From Dokdonella sp. (GTDB lineage: Bacteria > Pseudomonadota > Gammaproteobacteria > Xanthomonadales > Rhodanobacteraceae), in contig NZ_JAGIAG010000007.1 of assembly GCF_017744955.1 (NCBI RefSeq), forward strand, positions 62,001 to 126,000: a stretch of 64,000 bases of DNA. Reading direction: 5' to 3'. The position numbers were made by a program, and so were the translations under genes. The notes under the pieces are model-generated. The model ran no database searches, was not told where the DNA came from, and saw nothing but the letters and a program-made list of their open reading frames with translations. Positions 63,206-64,000 of the stretch are shown piece by piece. Each line of letters begins with the position of its first letter. The stretch's first letter is position 1.

Positions 63206-64000
63206 ATGTCCGTCGTCCGCATGAGCGATCTCGATCTCGCCGGTCAGCGCGTGCTGATCCGCGAGGATTTGAACGTACCGATCGACCACGGTCGCATCAC
63301 GTCGGAGACGCGCATCCTCGCCTCGCTGCCGACGATCAAGCTCGCGCTCGACAAGGGCGCGGCAGTCATGGTGACCTCGCACCTCGGTCGCCCGAAGGAA
63401 GGGCAGTGGACGCAAGAGGACTCGCTGGCGCCGGTCGCCAAGCGCCTCGGCGAACTGCTCGGCCGCGACGTGCCGCTGATCAAGGAATGGCTCGACGGCG
63501 TCGAAGTGAAGCCGGGCGAGGTCGTCCTGCTCGAGAACTGCCGCATGAACGTCGGCGAGGCCAAGGACGACGAGGCCCTGTCGAAGAAGTACGCAGCGTT
63601 GTGCGACGTCTACGTGATGGACGCGTTCGGCACCGCGCATCGCGCGCAGGCCTCCACGCACGGCGCGATCCGCTTCGCCAAGGTCGCCGCCGGCGGCCCG
63701 CTGCTGATGGCCGAGCTCGACGCGCTGGCGCGCGCGCTGGAGCATCCGGCGCGGCCGCTGCTGGCGATCGTCGCCGGCTCGAAGGTGTCCACCAAGCTGA
63801 CCCTGCTCGAAACCCTGGTCGGCAAGGTCGATCAGCTGATCGTCGGCGGCGGCATCGCCAACACCTTCATCGCCGCGGTCGGCCACAAGGTCGGCAAGTC
63901 GCTGTTCGAGGCGGACCTGATCGACACCGCGAAAAAGATCATCGCCGATGCGAAGGCGCGCGGCGCCGACGTGCCGATCCCGAGCGACGTCGTCGTCGCG
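63206..64000 (+). CDS. pgk: Phosphoglycerate kinase, N-terminal part (continues past the window)
   Basis: 265 codons visible of about 390-400. CAAGGAG stands 8 bases before the ATG. Signatures are [12 protein letters not shown] (3-phosphoglycerate site), [39 protein letters not shown] and [18 protein letters not shown]. The enzyme makes ATP from 1,3-bisphosphoglycerate in glycolysis. The C-terminal nucleotide-binding half lies outside. Confidence 0.97.
   Translation, partial: MSVVRMSDLDLAGQRVLIREDLNVPIDHGRITSETRILASLPTIKLALDKGAAVMVTSHLGRPKEGQWTQEDSLAPVAKRLGELLGRDVPLIKEWLDGVEVKPGEVVLLENCRMNVGEAKDDEALSKKYAALCDVYVMDAFGTAHRAQASTHGAIRFAKVAAGGPLLMAELDALARALEHPARPLLAIVAGSKVSTKLTLLETLVGKVDQLIVGGGIANTFIAAVGHKVGKSLFEADLIDTAKKIIADAKARGADVPIPSDVVVA

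Overview
The window is high-GC (roughly 70%) chromosomal DNA. Most reading frames have G or C at the third codon position. Gene content suggests a gammaproteobacterium of the Xanthomonadales (Rhodanobacteraceae/Lysobacter/Dokdonella type). The pointers are a cytochrome bo3 operon, a pqi locus, a TIGR02999/ECF43-type sigma factor beside a Ser/Thr kinase, several large secreted beta-helix or beta-propeller proteins, and the short C-terminal motif IFADGFE. Taxonomy is inferred from gene content only.

Layout. (1) 1-11.9 kb: the tail of an unidentified protein, then a 3626-residue RHS/YD-repeat lipoprotein ending in an HNH-type toxin domain with a WHE motif, followed by its likely immunity gene. 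(2) 11.9-24.8 kb: a membrane protein divergent from a one-protein hybrid two-component system (periplasmic propeller, kinase, receiver, AraC output), then two overlapping genes for very large secreted proteins that share C-terminal modules. (3) 24.8-31.1 kb: catalase-peroxidase KatG, a membrane-bound PQQ dehydrogenase and a TrmB-like regulator. (4) 31.1-36.1 kb, minus strand: a tripartite efflux operon in the order ytcA-mdtN-mdtO-mdtP. (5) 36.2-40.5 kb, minus strand: a three-gene acyl-CoA cluster (NAD-dependent 3-hydroxyacyl-CoA dehydrogenase type, YWTD propeller, permuted class III CoA-transferase) and an MgtC-family protein. (6) 41.0-46.3 kb, minus strand: a fragment of a second PQQ dehydrogenase, an outer-membrane barrel gene and cyoABCD. 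(7) 46.7-50.3 kb: pqiA (split into two genes), pqiB and pqiC. (8) 50.3-53.9 kb, minus strand: a Ser/Thr kinase with TPRs and its ECF sigma factor. (9) 54.8-61.9 kb: a membrane-anchored winged-helix/TPR regulator and a 1478-residue secreted Delta-60-repeat protein. (10) 62-64 kb: tRNA-Met, OsmC family, DUF1272 and the start of pgk.

The most notable signal is not a gene. A 27-bp element, GAAGG-N17-CGTAC, with invariant spacing occurs five times, always in intergenic DNA and always pointing at a downstream gene: the PQQ dehydrogenase, a small ORF plus mgtC, the PQQ-dehydrogenase fragment, cyoA and pqiA. It looks like the promoter of an alternative sigma factor that ties respiratory and envelope genes together. 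In four of five copies it also begins with an in-phase ATG/GTG-AAG, so a translated leader must be considered. Other notable items are 11-bp tandem repeats (the geometry used by PhoB/OmpR-type winged helices) in front of the Delta-60 protein and directly after a gene for such a winged-helix regulator, and a recurring IF-x-DG-x-(E/D) motif in secreted proteins.
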